Positions 1 to 8,110 of a DNA stretch of 41,303 nt are shown here, one piece after another. The stretch lies in NCBI GenBank assembly GCA_038322815.1, contig JBBQGG010000024.1, positions 1-41,303 of the forward strand, given 5' to 3'. Source of the stretch: PALSA-1296 sp038322815 (lineage in GTDB: Bacteria; Bacteroidota; Ignavibacteria; Palsa-1295). A program made the position numbers and the translations under genes. How positions within the stretch are numbered: the stretch's first letter is position 1; each line of letters begins with the position of its first letter. Under the pieces are notes generated by a model. The model searched no databases. It saw only the letters and a program-made list of their open reading frames with translations, and was not told the DNA's origin.

Positions 1-41
1 ATGTTATAATTATGAAATATAAAGGGTTACAGGGGGGCTTT

Positions 42-136
42 CCGCCTTCGGCGAAAGCTTAAACTTCAAAGCTTAAAGCTTAAACGGGGAAAAGGGTGGG
101 CGCCTTTGGCGAAAGCTTAAACTTCAAAGCTTAAAC
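42..136. repeat. two tandem copies of a hairpin plus AAGCTT-rich repeat
   Basis: Two direct copies (about 42-84 and 100-136) each begin with a small hairpin (CGCCTTCGGCG at 43-53, CGCCTTTGGCG at 101-111). Each continues as GAAAGCTTAAACTTCAAAGC and then one or two more AAGCTTAAA units. The same AAGCTT vocabulary reappears in the tRNA spacers at 22161-23057. The rest of 1-277 is purine-rich and shows no gene. The role is unknown. Confidence 0.75.
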
Positions 137-277
137 AGGGAAAGAAGGGAAAGGGGAGAAGGATTGTTCGTCACGTGGACTCACTCCGGGCTATGGGTAA
201 AATCTATTAAATCCGAGTTCACGGAGGCAATTTCTCCGTATATTCGTCTTGGAGAATACACACATATTAGCGTCACT

Positions 278-967
278 ATGGAATTATTATTCGAAGGCGA
301 TCATCACGATCATCCCTACGAACACGGGACGATATTTTGCATCGGTAGAAATTACGTTGAGCATATTCAGGAATTGGGCAATGAAGTGCCGAAGGATCCG
401 GTCGTATTCGTGAAGCCGGATTGTGCGCTGCGTCATGGCTCGTATAATATTGCCGAATATCCGCCTCATACGCAGGCTTTGGAATTCGAAGGCGAACTTG
501 TCTTGCTGCTTCGCGGCGGCGGGCGCGACATTCCTGCATTCGGCACAGCAGATATTATTGCCGGGTACGGAATCGGTTTGGATCTGACGATGCGCGATAA
601 GCAGAATGAATTTAAGAGCAAAGGTTTGCCGTGGACGTTATCGAAAGGCTTTGACGGTTCGGCGCAGGTAAGTCATTTTATTCCGTTCGAAACGGCGCCG
701 CCATTCGAAGAACTTGGATTCTCGTTATATATCAATGGCGATCTTCGTCAGCGAGCTTCGACAAATCAGATGATCTTCTCGCCGGAGATGATGGTAAGTT
801 ATCTTTCGCGTACCTGTTCTCTGAAGGCAGGGGATATACTTTTTACCGGGACGCCAAAAGGCACCGGACCGCTTGCTATCGGTGATAAGATCGTGATGCA
901 ATTGCATACGCAAAAGCCTGATGAAGTACTGCTGGATTTTCATGTGGAAGTGATAGAGTGGCGATAA
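278..967 (+). CDS. fumarylacetoacetate hydrolase (FAH)-fold protein
   Basis: A 229-residue protein of the short FAH class (YcgM-like; hydrolases, isomerases or decarboxylases acting on beta-keto or hydroxymuconate-type acids with a divalent metal). The N-terminal motif IFCIGRNYVEHI (residues 19-30) and FVKP (44-47) are typical. E71 and E73 in EFEGEL and D102 in GLDLTMRD match the usual metal ligands, and K123 in TLSKGFDG matches the conserved lysine. The ATG at 278 is chosen because it gives the usual family length. A TTG at 164 in the same frame, just after GGGGAGAAGG, would add 38 residues that look unlike the family. The substrate cannot be told from sequence, and no degradation operon surrounds it. 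It lies 35 bp before the glycosyltransferase and may be cotranscribed with it. Confidence 0.85.
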   Translation: MELLFEGDHHDHPYEHGTIFCIGRNYVEHIQELGNEVPKDPVVFVKPDCALRHGSYNIAEYPPHTQALEFEGELVLLLRGGGRDIPAFGTADIIAGYGIGLDLTMRDKQNEFKSKGLPWTLSKGFDGSAQVSHFIPFETAPPFEELGFSLYINGDLRQRASTNQMIFSPEMMVSYLSRTCSLKAGDILFTGTPKGTGPLAIGDKIVMQLHTQKPDEVLLDFHVEVIEWR

Positions 968-1002
968 GATCGGGAAAGGAGGGTTGATAGATAAAAAAAT
1001 GA

Positions 1003-2139
1003 ATGGAAAGTTTGCATACATTAGAAAGAATCATTCTTGCAGCATCAGCCCTTTATTTCTTTGGGTTGGCGGCATTTGTGCCGGGTTTGCTTCGGGGGCT
1101 GCGCCGCAAAAAAACTTCGGATTTCGGACTACTGACTTCGTACTCCCCCCAAGTTACCGTTTTAGTTTGTGCACGGAATGAAGAAGACAATATTGATCGC
1201 TGCCTGAATTCGCTTAGTGCAATAAATTATCCATCCGAACTTCTTGAAATTCTTATTGTCGATGATCATTCCAGTGACGCAACTGCTAAAATGCTTGAGT
1301 CATGGAAAGCAAAACTTCCGAATTTAAAAACGATCTCGACCGTCGTTTCAGTTGAAGCTCAGCATCTGGGTAAAGTGAATGCGCTTATTCAAGGTATGGA
1401 TGCGGCACGTGGAGAATTTGTTCTTATCACCGATGCCGATTGTTCAGTATGTCCGAACTGGGTTAAAGAGCATCTGAGATGGTATAGCGATGATACCGGA
1501 ATGGTATCAAGTATTACCGTGCTTGAATCAATGAAGCCTTTCAATATTGCGCAGTCATTAGAGATGACAGAGCTTCTGGGACTTTCAATGGCAGCGATCA
1601 ATTATAATATTCCTGTTTCCGTTATAGGAAATAATCTTTCAATCCGCAAGCAAACCTATGAAGAGATCGGCGGCTATCGGAATATACCATTTAGTGTAAC
1701 TGAAGATGTTGCACTTTTTCAGACCGTATGGAATAGCGGCAAATGGAAGGTTCGCTTTAAAGCAAATGACGATCTTCTGGTGAGAAGCAAACCTCCCGGA
1801 AACTACATTACCTGGTGGAAGCAGAAGCATCGATGGGTTATTGGCGGTAAGGATATTAAGTTAATGGGCAGGTTAATTTTATTGCTTGGTTTTATCGGAG
1901 CCTTTACCCTTATTGCCGCTCCTTTTGTTCTGCCCTTGCAATTTGCACTTGCTGCGATCATGATAAAATTTATGGGTGATCTTCTGATCATGTATCCTGT
2001 CCTTCGCGGCTTGAAGCAGATGAAATTGATTTGGTTTTTATTTGTCTATCAACTGTATCTTTTTTACTTTTTGATCTGCGTTCCGATTCTGTTCTTTCAA
2101 AAAGATGTAAAATGGAAAGGAAGAATTTATCATACATGA
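1003..2139 (+). CDS. membrane glycosyltransferase, family 2
   Basis: A 378-residue inverting GT-A glycosyltransferase of the processive, cellulose/hyaluronan-synthase-like type. One N-terminal membrane helix (about 8-30) precedes the catalytic domain. Visible motifs are CARNEEDNIDRCL, the first aspartate pair VDDHSSD, the metal-binding DADC, TEDVALF with the catalytic acid, and QKHRW (the QxxRW acceptor signature). At least three hydrophobic helices follow (about 285-375). It likely adds a sugar to a lipid or polymer at the inner membrane; donor and acceptor are unknown. GGAAAGGAGGG lies about 20 nt upstream, further than ideal for a Shine-Dalgarno site. Its stop overlaps the start of the next gene in ATGA, which suggests translational coupling with an outer-membrane protein. 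Confidence 0.9.
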   Translation: MESLHTLERIILAASALYFFGLAAFVPGLLRGLRRKKTSDFGLLTSYSPQVTVLVCARNEEDNIDRCLNSLSAINYPSELLEILIVDDHSSDATAKMLESWKAKLPNLKTISTVVSVEAQHLGKVNALIQGMDAARGEFVLITDADCSVCPNWVKEHLRWYSDDTGMVSSITVLESMKPFNIAQSLEMTELLGLSMAAINYNIPVSVIGNNLSIRKQTYEEIGGYRNIPFSVTEDVALFQTVWNSGKWKVRFKANDDLLVRSKPPGNYITWWKQKHRWVIGGKDIKLMGRLILLLGFIGAFTLIAAPFVLPLQFALAAIMIKFMGDLLIMYPVLRGLKQMKLIWFLFVYQLYLFYFLICVPILFFQKDVKWKGRIYHT

Positions 2140-2978
2140 AAACCTTTATTGGAATTTGCCTTATTGTCTTTGCAGTATCCTCAGTACATGCGCAAGATGA
2201 TTATACTGCCTATAGATGGAAAGATCATTGGATTCCGACCTGGATGGAAATGCGAGGTTCTTTTCTTGAGCCGAACCGCTTTGCAACCGTATTCGATTTT
2301 CAGCCGCGTTGGCTGCGTCTTGAAGCAGGATATGGTGCTGAAGTTTTCCGAATCTCAACTGTTGCCATTGGCGCTGAAGCCCTTATCTGGAGCGGACTGA
2401 AGGCGTATTCTGATTTCAGGTTTCCGGTGCAGACTGCGGATTATTTCTTCGGAATCTACAGTATCTTCCCACTTCCGATCTGGGGAGGAAATCTCAGGCC
2501 ATGGAGAATGAGATTGCGGGTAAGTCATATTTCGTCGCATCTTGTCGATGGAGCGCAGGGTTCTGTAATAGGCGGATCGAGCAGTCGTTTCAGCAGAGAG
2601 TTTGTCTCGCTCGAAACACTTTTCGATGAAACGGAGAAGTCAAGTTTTCGGCTTTCTCTTGGCGTGAAATTTATTTTTCATCAGGTTCAGAATATCGAAC
2701 AGCAATTCCAATTTCCCGGAGTACTTGATTTTGTTGTGTATAACGATCAGGGCAATCAACTTTTTGCAACGCTCAGTACTGCTGCCGGTCCGTCGCTTGC
2801 TATGTATAGCGCAGGCGTAACGTTCCGCCATACAACATCATGGAATTCGATTTCTGATCTCTATGGGGAATATCATACAGGCAGAACACGATATGGTGCA
2901 CTTGGCAGCCTGAAACAGGATGGATTTGAAATTGGAATCCGCATCGGAGCCGCGAAGGAATTAGAAACGAATAAATAG
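2136..2978 (+). CDS. DUF1207-like outer-membrane protein
   Basis: A 280-residue secreted protein. The start is the ATG at 2136, which overlaps the upstream stop by 3 nt and gives a clean Sec signal peptide (MKTFIGICLIVFAVSSVHAQ). An in-frame ATG at 2112 would only add eight polar residues. The mature part alternates aromatic and polar residues like a beta-barrel. It contains features I associate with DUF1207: an early EPNRFA segment, DYFFGIY, and a WRMRLRVSHISSHL stretch with the SSHL core. The family has no established function. The ATGA overlap with a membrane glycosyltransferase suggests the two act in the same envelope glycan or lipid process. The family call is from memory of the motif pattern. 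Confidence 0.65.
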   Translation: MKTFIGICLIVFAVSSVHAQDDYTAYRWKDHWIPTWMEMRGSFLEPNRFATVFDFQPRWLRLEAGYGAEVFRISTVAIGAEALIWSGLKAYSDFRFPVQTADYFFGIYSIFPLPIWGGNLRPWRMRLRVSHISSHLVDGAQGSVIGGSSSRFSREFVSLETLFDETEKSSFRLSLGVKFIFHQVQNIEQQFQFPGVLDFVVYNDQGNQLFATLSTAAGPSLAMYSAGVTFRHTTSWNSISDLYGEYHTGRTRYGALGSLKQDGFEIGIRIGAAKELETNK

Positions 2979-3090
2979 TACGAGTTGAAGCCCCTTGCTC
3001 AGGTGACCCTTCAGTAAAATTTCGAATGTTTTATGTAAGCATTTTGTTCTCATCTTTCTAAAATTTCCAACAAATTATACTAATTATTAT

Positions 3091-3411
3091 ATGCTCTCAA
3101 ATCTATTAGGTATTATACTTATGGCTCCTTCAGCCGGCGGCGATCAGGGGTCGAGTGCGATCTCTACCGTTGTGATGTTCGGCTCTATCATTCTGATCTT
3201 TTATTTTATGATATACCGCCCACAGCGTAAACGCCAGAAGGAACGCGAAACCTTAGTTTCTAAAATGGAGAAAGGCGATAAAGTGATCTTAGCAGGCGGA
3301 ATGCACGGCACGATCAGCGCCATCGAAGATACAACCATTCTTATTTCCGTTTCCGATACGACAAAGATCCGTTTCGAAAAATCATCGGTGAATACCGTTG
3401 TTCCTAAATAA
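3091..3411 (+). CDS. yajC: preprotein translocase subunit YajC
   Basis: A 106-residue protein with one hydrophobic helix (about 27-43) followed by the hallmark YRPQRKRQKER and a small soluble beta-domain (GDKVILAGGMHGTI). YajC associates with SecDF at the Sec translocon and is dispensable in Escherichia coli. The length is typical for the family. Here it stands alone: the usual neighbours (tgt, secD, secF) are absent, and ribBA follows after a 111-bp gap holding an inverted repeat. TATACT and TATTAT sequences just upstream (about 3076-3090) could be part of a promoter. The ATG at 3091 is the only sensible start before the helix. Confidence 0.93.
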   Translation: MLSNLLGIILMAPSAGGDQGSSAISTVVMFGSIILIFYFMIYRPQRKRQKERETLVSKMEKGDKVILAGGMHGTISAIEDTTILISVSDTTKIRFEKSSVNTVVPK

Positions 3412-3432
3412 ATTTAGAGTATTCCGATAGGT

Positions 3433-3492
3433 GCAGGGTTTTAGCTGCGAGAGCATTAAAGTTTGTGAAATTCACGCGCGCTAAAACCCTGC
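3433..3492. repeat. inverted repeat between yajC and ribBA
   Basis: A perfect 13-bp inverted repeat, GCAGGGTTTTAGC at 3433-3445 and its reverse complement at 3480-3492, encloses a 34-nt loop. A second small stem inside (GCG at 3447-3449 with CGC at 3477-3479) extends the arm past a one-base bulge. No T-run follows, so it is not a plain terminator. It lies 30 bp before ribBA. It could be a short mobile palindrome or a cis-regulatory leader. It does not match the conserved parts of the FMN riboswitch that I know. Confidence 0.75.
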
Positions 3493-3522
3493 GCCGAACT
3501 ACTTCTTCCCAATAAAAAGTTT

Positions 3523-4767
3523 ATGCTCAACACAATCGACGAGGCTATATCAGATATTAAGCAAGGCAAACTTGTGATCGTTGTCGATGACGAAGATCGC
3601 GAGAACGAAGGAGATTTTATTACTGCTGCCGAAGCGGTAACTCCGGAGATGATAGCCTTCATGCTGAAGCATTCAAGCGGCATCATCTGTGCTCCGCTCA
3701 CTGAAGATCGTGCTGCCGAGCTTGATCTTCCAATGATGGTGGATGTGAATACGGCTCGTCACGGCACACCGTTTACTGTAAGCATTGATTATCTTCACGG
3801 AACATCAACAGGTGTTTCGGCTAATGATCGCTACCGTACTATTCAAGCTCTCACTCAAAAGAAAACGACGTCCCGTGATTTTGCACGTCCGGGACATATT
3901 TTCCCATTGCGTGCTGCCGAAGAAGGTGTATTGCGTAGAGCAGGGCATACAGAAGCCGCAGTTGATCTGGCAAGGCTTGCAGGATATAAGCCTATAGCGA
4001 TGCTTGTTGAAGTAATGAATGATGATGGCACAATGGCAAGGCTGCCTGATCTGAAAAAATTTTCAAAAGAGTTTGGGATGAAACTCATTTCAGTTCAGGA
4101 TCTTATTAAGTATCGTACTGAACGCGAAAAACTTATTGAGAAAATTGTTGAGGTAAATTTACCAACGTATTACGGCGAGTTCAAACTTCATCTTTATAAA
4201 AATAAAGTTGATGGCAAAGAACATATCGCTTTAACAAAAGGCGATGTGGCCGGAGAGCCTGTTCTTGTCCGGGTTCACTCGGAATGTTTCACCGGTGATA
4301 CACTTGGCTCATTGCGCTGTGATTGCCAGGATCAACTTCATGCAGCAATGATGATGGTCGAAAAAGCCGGACGCGGCGTGGTCTTGTATATGCGTCAGGA
4401 AGGCCGTGGTATCGGACTTGCCAATAAACTTAAGGCATATAAACTTCAGGAAGAAGGGGCTGATACTGTAGAAGCAAATGAAGCACTCGGTTTCAAAGCC
4501 GATCTTCGGGACTATGGAATCGGTGCACAAATTCTTGTCGATCTGGGAGTTCGTAAGATGAAACTTCTGACAAATAATCCAAAAAAGATCGTCGGCCTTT
4601 CCAGTTACGGACTTGAAATCATTGAGCGTGTGCCAATTGAAGCGCCATCAAATGAAAATAATGCGTCATATTTAGAAACCAAGCGTAAAAAGCTCGGGCA
4701 CATGATCGGTGCAGATTCCCATAGCGTAGAGCAGGTATTGAAGAATTTGATAGAAGAAAAGCCATAA
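3523..4767 (+). CDS. ribBA: bifunctional DHBP synthase / GTP cyclohydrolase II
   Basis: A 414-residue fusion that makes both early riboflavin precursors. Residues 1-200 are 3,4-dihydroxy-2-butanone-4-phosphate synthase, with the acidic metal and substrate loop VDDEDRENEGDF at about 21-32 and the conserved RPGHIFPL. Residues from about 205 on are GTP cyclohydrolase II. The zinc cysteines C255, C266 and C268 sit in ECFTGDTLGSLRCDC, and the arginine-rich active site is RQEGRGIGL. Length and domain order match ordinary RibBA. No other rib genes are nearby. The 13-bp inverted repeat just upstream is the only candidate control element. The next strong terminator is at 4821-4865. Confidence 0.96.
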   Translation: MLNTIDEAISDIKQGKLVIVVDDEDRENEGDFITAAEAVTPEMIAFMLKHSSGIICAPLTEDRAAELDLPMMVDVNTARHGTPFTVSIDYLHGTSTGVSANDRYRTIQALTQKKTTSRDFARPGHIFPLRAAEEGVLRRAGHTEAAVDLARLAGYKPIAMLVEVMNDDGTMARLPDLKKFSKEFGMKLISVQDLIKYRTEREKLIEKIVEVNLPTYYGEFKLHLYKNKVDGKEHIALTKGDVAGEPVLVRVHSECFTGDTLGSLRCDCQDQLHAAMMMVEKAGRGVVLYMRQEGRGIGLANKLKAYKLQEEGADTVEANEALGFKADLRDYGIGAQILVDLGVRKMKLLTNNPKKIVGLSSYGLEIIERVPIEAPSNENNASYLETKRKKLGHMIGADSHSVEQVLKNLIEEKP

Positions 4768-4820
4768 AAGGGAACAGAACCTTCCTAAAAAGGCTTTCAT
4801 ATTAAACGAAAGATTTATTC

Positions 4821-4865
4821 GAAGGTATCTTTTCACAAAAGCGAAAAGATGCCTTCTTTTATTAT
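4821..4865 (+). terminator. rho-independent terminator after ribBA
   Basis: A 14-bp stem (4821-4834 with 4843-4856, one G-T wobble) with an 8-nt loop is followed by TTTTATTAT. It separates ribBA from greA, whose ATG comes only 12 nt later, so the greA promoter probably lies in or before this hairpin. Confidence 0.8.
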
Positions 4866-4877
4866 AGGTTTGTAGGT

Positions 4878-5357
4878 ATGGCAGAACATTCAAAATTATA
4901 TGTAACCAAGGAGCGCCTTTCCGAGATCGAAGCAGAGCTTCGGAATCTGAAGGTCCATGCTCGAAAAGAGATCGCCGGCAAAATTGCCGAGGCTCGTGAG
5001 CAGGGTGATCTCTCGGAAAATGCTGAGTATGATGCTGCCCGCGAAGAGCAGGGATTACTGGAGCTCCGCATCCACAAGATGGAAGTAAAGCTGATGCATT
5101 CTACGATCATTGATGAATCGGAAATTTCCATCGATAAAGTCGGAATGTTGACGAAGGTTAGGGTACTTAATAAGAAGACGAAGAAAGAGGCAACCTATCA
5201 GATCGTTTCAGCCGAGGACGCAGATTTCGAAGGCGGAAAAATATCTGTTTCTTCGCCCATCGGCAAAGCACTCATGCATCATGTCATAAATGATAATGTG
5301 CAGATAAAAGTACCTGCAGGAGTTTTAGAATTCAAGATTCTCGAGATATCGAGATAG
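4878..5357 (+). CDS. greA: transcription elongation factor GreA
   Basis: A 159-residue secondary-channel factor that makes stalled RNA polymerase cleave backtracked transcripts. The N-terminal antiparallel coiled coil (about 8-76) carries the tip motif GDLSENAEYDAA, whose acidic residues coordinate the catalytic magnesium. The C-terminal FKBP-like domain ends in the family pattern SPIGKALMHH ... LEFKILEI. Length is standard. It is preceded by the ribBA terminator and followed by tRNA-Leu, so it is probably monocistronic. The start is set by the usual family N-terminus. Confidence 0.96.
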   Translation: MAEHSKLYVTKERLSEIEAELRNLKVHARKEIAGKIAEAREQGDLSENAEYDAAREEQGLLELRIHKMEVKLMHSTIIDESEISIDKVGMLTKVRVLNKKTKKEATYQIVSAEDADFEGGKISVSSPIGKALMHHVINDNVQIKVPAGVLEFKILEISR

Positions 5358-5436
5358 GTTTATTGTATTTTTACATTGTAGTAGCGAGTAGTAAGTAGTT
5401 AGGCAGAAGTATTATTTCTCCCTTACTACTGATCCT

Positions 5437-5520
5437 GCCCGGATGGCGAAATTGGTAGACGCAGCAGATTCAAAATCTGCCGCCGGTAACGGTGTGTCGG
5501 TTCGAGTCCGACTCTGGGCA
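5437..5520 (+). tRNA. tRNA-Leu (CAA)
   Basis: The acceptor stem GCCCGGA/TCTGGGC has one G-T pair and the discriminator is A. The anticodon stem GCAGA/TCTGC holds loop TTCAAAA, so the anticodon is CAA and it reads TTG. A long variable arm and the T-arm GTCGG-TTCGAGT-CCGAC complete a class II tRNA of 84 nt. CCA is not encoded. A weak 9-bp inverted repeat (5387-5395 with 5422-5430) lies between greA and this gene. Confidence 0.97.
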
Positions 5521-5566
5521 CTCCTAAAAAAATGAGAATTGAGACTGTTGAATGGAAAATATCCGA

Positions 5567-5944
5567 CTAAATCGCAACACTTTTTGAGGTCGCATATCCG
5601 CCGAACGCAGCCAGAATGCTGAGAATATTTGAGGCGCTGACATAAATTACTCCGCGAAGTACTTCACCTGATTGAAATAAACTGAGGGATTCGTAGGAGA
5701 AAGTAGAAAAGGTAGTGAAGCTTCCGATCACACCGATAGTAAGAAATAATTTTGTAGTATCACTTATTATATGTCTTTCTCCGGCAAGTTCCATCACAAG
5801 TCCTAAAAAAAATGAGCCTATAACATTTATCGCAAGAGTTGACCAGGGAAAAGATCCGGTAGTTGAGGACGAGAAGGTAATGGAAACTCCGTAGCGCAAA
5901 AGTGCACCGATCATTGCGCCGAGAGCAACTATTATATAGTTCAT
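5567..5944 (-). CDS. crcB: fluoride channel CrcB/Fluc
   Basis: A 125-residue four-helix inner-membrane protein. Family hallmarks are GAMIGALLRYG near the N-terminus, TLAINVIGSFFLG in helix 2, and GVIGSFTTFSTFSYE in helix 3, whose phenylalanine and threonine residues line the pore. Fluc proteins work as dual-topology dimers that export fluoride. It is the last gene of the minus-strand run, 7 nt after obgE. I saw no fluoride riboswitch, which fits its position as a downstream operon gene. It ends 46 bp from the tRNA-Leu gene on the other strand. Confidence 0.94.
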   Translation of the reverse strand: MNYIIVALGAMIGALLRYGVSITFSSSTTGSFPWSTLAINVIGSFFLGLVMELAGERHIISDTTKLFLTIGVIGSFTTFSTFSYESLSLFQSGEVLRGVIYVSASNILSILAAFGGYATSKSVAI

Positions 5945-5951
5945 AGGATAA

Positions 5952-6956
5952 TTATTTCTCCTTCGACTTCTTCACAATATCCCACAATTTCGATATAAGC
6001 TCCGGAATATTTTCGCCGGTTACTGCACTGATGATGAGAGGTTTTTTTCTATCAAAAGTTAGTTTTGTAAATACTTTTACATCTTTCGGAGTGAGAGCAT
6101 CTGCTTTCGTTATTAAAACAAGCCGAGGCTTTTTCATTAACTCTTTGCTGAAAGACTTCAATTCTTTCTTTAATATTTCGTATGCATCTTCCGGAGGTTG
6201 AATACTGTCTGAGCCATCGAGTAGAAAAAGGAGAATGCTCGAGCGTTCGATATGGCGAAGGAATTGCAAACCAAGCCCTTTACCTTCGCTGGCTCCTTCG
6301 ATGAGTCCGGGAATATCCGCGACAACGAAGGAACGATGCTCTTCCGGCGCTTGAACAATGCCGAGATTCGGAACAAGTGTTGTAAAAGGATAATCGGCGA
6401 TCTTTGGTTTTGCGGCAGAGATACGACTGATGAGCGTTGATTTTCCTGCATTTGGAAATCCGACAAGTGCAACATCAGCAAGAAGTTTTAATTCAAGTTC
6501 AAGATCAAAATGTTCTCCGGGTTTGCCGTCGGTTTTTGTACGAGGTGCCTGATTGGTTGGTGATTTGAAAAAATTATTTCCTAATCCGCCTCTGCCGCCT
6601 TTGGCAATCGTTACCTGCTGATATGGGGTGACAAGATCGGCAAGAACTTCGCGGTTCGTCTCATTCATGATGAGCGTTCCGACAGGTACTTTGATGATCA
6701 GATCATCTGCGCTTCTGCCAGTGCAATTATCTGCAGCACCGGGATTTCCTGAATCAGCTTCATATTTACGATGATACCGAAAATCCAAAAGCGTTGATAG
6801 TTGTGGATCGGCTAAGAAAATTACGGAACCTCCGACGCCGCCATTGCCACCTGTAGGACCGCCCTTCGGAATATATTTCTCTTTGCGCCATGCAATAACT
6901 CCGTCGCCGCCTTTACCGGCAGTGATACTGATCTTCGCCTGATCGACAAATTGCAT
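5952..6956 (-). CDS. obgE: GTPase ObgE/CgtA
   Basis: A 334-residue essential GTPase of late 50S assembly. The glycine-rich Obg fold covers about 1-158 (GKGGDGVIAWRKEKYIP, GGRGGLGNNFF). The G domain follows, with P-loop GFPNAGKST at 166-174, switch DYPFTTLVPNLG, DIPGLIEGA at 214-222, TKAD in place of the usual NKxD, and SAVTGENI. It ends near residue 334, so it lacks the longer C-terminal extension of some homologues, as is common in this part of the tree. Its ATG overlaps the stop of the upstream unknown gene by one base (TAATG), indicating coupled translation. Confidence 0.96.
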   Translation of the reverse strand: MQFVDQAKISITAGKGGDGVIAWRKEKYIPKGGPTGGNGGVGGSVIFLADPQLSTLLDFRYHRKYEADSGNPGAADNCTGRSADDLIIKVPVGTLIMNETNREVLADLVTPYQQVTIAKGGRGGLGNNFFKSPTNQAPRTKTDGKPGEHFDLELELKLLADVALVGFPNAGKSTLISRISAAKPKIADYPFTTLVPNLGIVQAPEEHRSFVVADIPGLIEGASEGKGLGLQFLRHIERSSILLFLLDGSDSIQPPEDAYEILKKELKSFSKELMKKPRLVLITKADALTPKDVKVFTKLTFDRKKPLIISAVTGENIPELISKLWDIVKKSKEK

Positions 6957-8044
6957 TAGAAAGAATGTATTGGTGATGTAATATTAAAACGCAGGCGTAA
7001 TGCCTGATTCAGCCTGATCGATGTTTTCGAATCCGCACGAATTTTATGCATATCCAAAAGCGACCGAAGATTTAATTCTGCCTGAGAATAATCTTCTATC
7101 GTATTAAGCAGGGTAATCGCCCTGTCATATTCATATTTATTCTCGCGGAAAATTTTCTCCAGACATTTCTTGCGAAGCTTCGAACTGATAAACATTTGAA
7201 TCGGCGGAAGGAGATTTTTTTCTTCTTCTGCAATTGTATGTGCTAATGACGGCGGAGGTAAGACCACACCGATCTCGCGAAGCTCTTTCAAGAATTCATC
7301 GTACTTCCGGATGGGAGCAAGCTCTTCAACGGGACCAATTACTTCTGAAGCAAGATATGCTTCTTTAATTGCAAATGCAATATCCTCCGATGAAAATTCC
7401 TGTTGCGCATTATCTGCGGGTATAGTTAAGCCTTTATCAGAAAATAATAATTCTACACTATTACGAGCGATTATTTTCGATTCATGATATTCAAAGATCG
7501 GTTCAAGATATTTCGCTATCTCTTCGAGCGATGAATATTTCATGATCGAGCGATCTACATCGCTGAGAAATTTTGTAAGGATGCTTTTATCTAAGTCCGC
7601 TTTGCTGCTCTGCAATTCAATTGCAAACCATTCATCCAGCATCTCTGCAAAAAACGAATAGTTCACAAAATAACTCAGACGTGCAAGCATGGACTCGCTG
7701 ATATAGAGGGTGTCACTTCCGAAACTCAGAAATTCGGCAATGAATAATTGTGGCGTGAGGAGATAGCGATACGTATCGGTAAAAGCATCGCGAAGCAGCG
7801 CATGAAACTCCTGTGGCGGAAGTTCAAGCGTGAGGCGTTCATCCGGATGTTTTTCTTCTAAGAGAAGATGAAGGAATGCCTTGGTATTATCCTGCAATAC
7901 GCCCGTTTCAAAGACTCTGGCAACGGCAAAGTCCGTCTTCGAACTATCTTCCGATTCGGATATCCAATACATTACCTTCGCGGCTTTTTCCTCGCTCAAA
8001 GCGGCAGCAGATGTTGTGGTGAGATGAGTAATTGTAGATTCCAT
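6956..8044 (-). CDS. uncharacterised protein coupled to obgE
   Basis: I do not recognise this 362-residue protein. It is largely alpha-helical, acidic and rich in Glu/Leu/Ser, with no signal peptide and no clear membrane helix, so it is probably cytoplasmic. Segments such as EEKNLLPPIQMFISSKLRKKCLEKIF and EYDRAITLLNTIEDYSQAE read like a helical repeat or adaptor. The ATG at 8044 is used; an in-frame GTG at 8053 would add three residues. The stop shares one base with the obgE start, so its amount is probably tied to ObgE and it may act in ribosome assembly or a nearby process. That role is inferred only from position. Confidence 0.75.
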   Translation of the reverse strand: MESTITHLTTTSAAALSEEKAAKVMYWISESEDSSKTDFAVARVFETGVLQDNTKAFLHLLLEEKHPDERLTLELPPQEFHALLRDAFTDTYRYLLTPQLFIAEFLSFGSDTLYISESMLARLSYFVNYSFFAEMLDEWFAIELQSSKADLDKSILTKFLSDVDRSIMKYSSLEEIAKYLEPIFEYHESKIIARNSVELLFSDKGLTIPADNAQQEFSSEDIAFAIKEAYLASEVIGPVEELAPIRKYDEFLKELREIGVVLPPPSLAHTIAEEEKNLLPPIQMFISSKLRKKCLEKIFRENKYEYDRAITLLNTIEDYSQAELNLRSLLDMHKIRADSKTSIRLNQALRLRFNITSPIHSF

Positions 8045-8110
8045 TATGCACACTTTTTATCTAGGCGCAGTATAACGCAGAAAGTTAGGGAAACATTTAC
8101 GGAGATACTA

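Noticed and set aside
3412..3522. FMN riboswitch before ribBA
   Set aside because: A hairpin is present, but the conserved FMN aptamer segments known to me are absent.
5387..5430. Terminator between greA and tRNA-Leu
   Set aside because: The 9-bp arms are separated by 26 nt and have no T-run, so the evidence is too weak.
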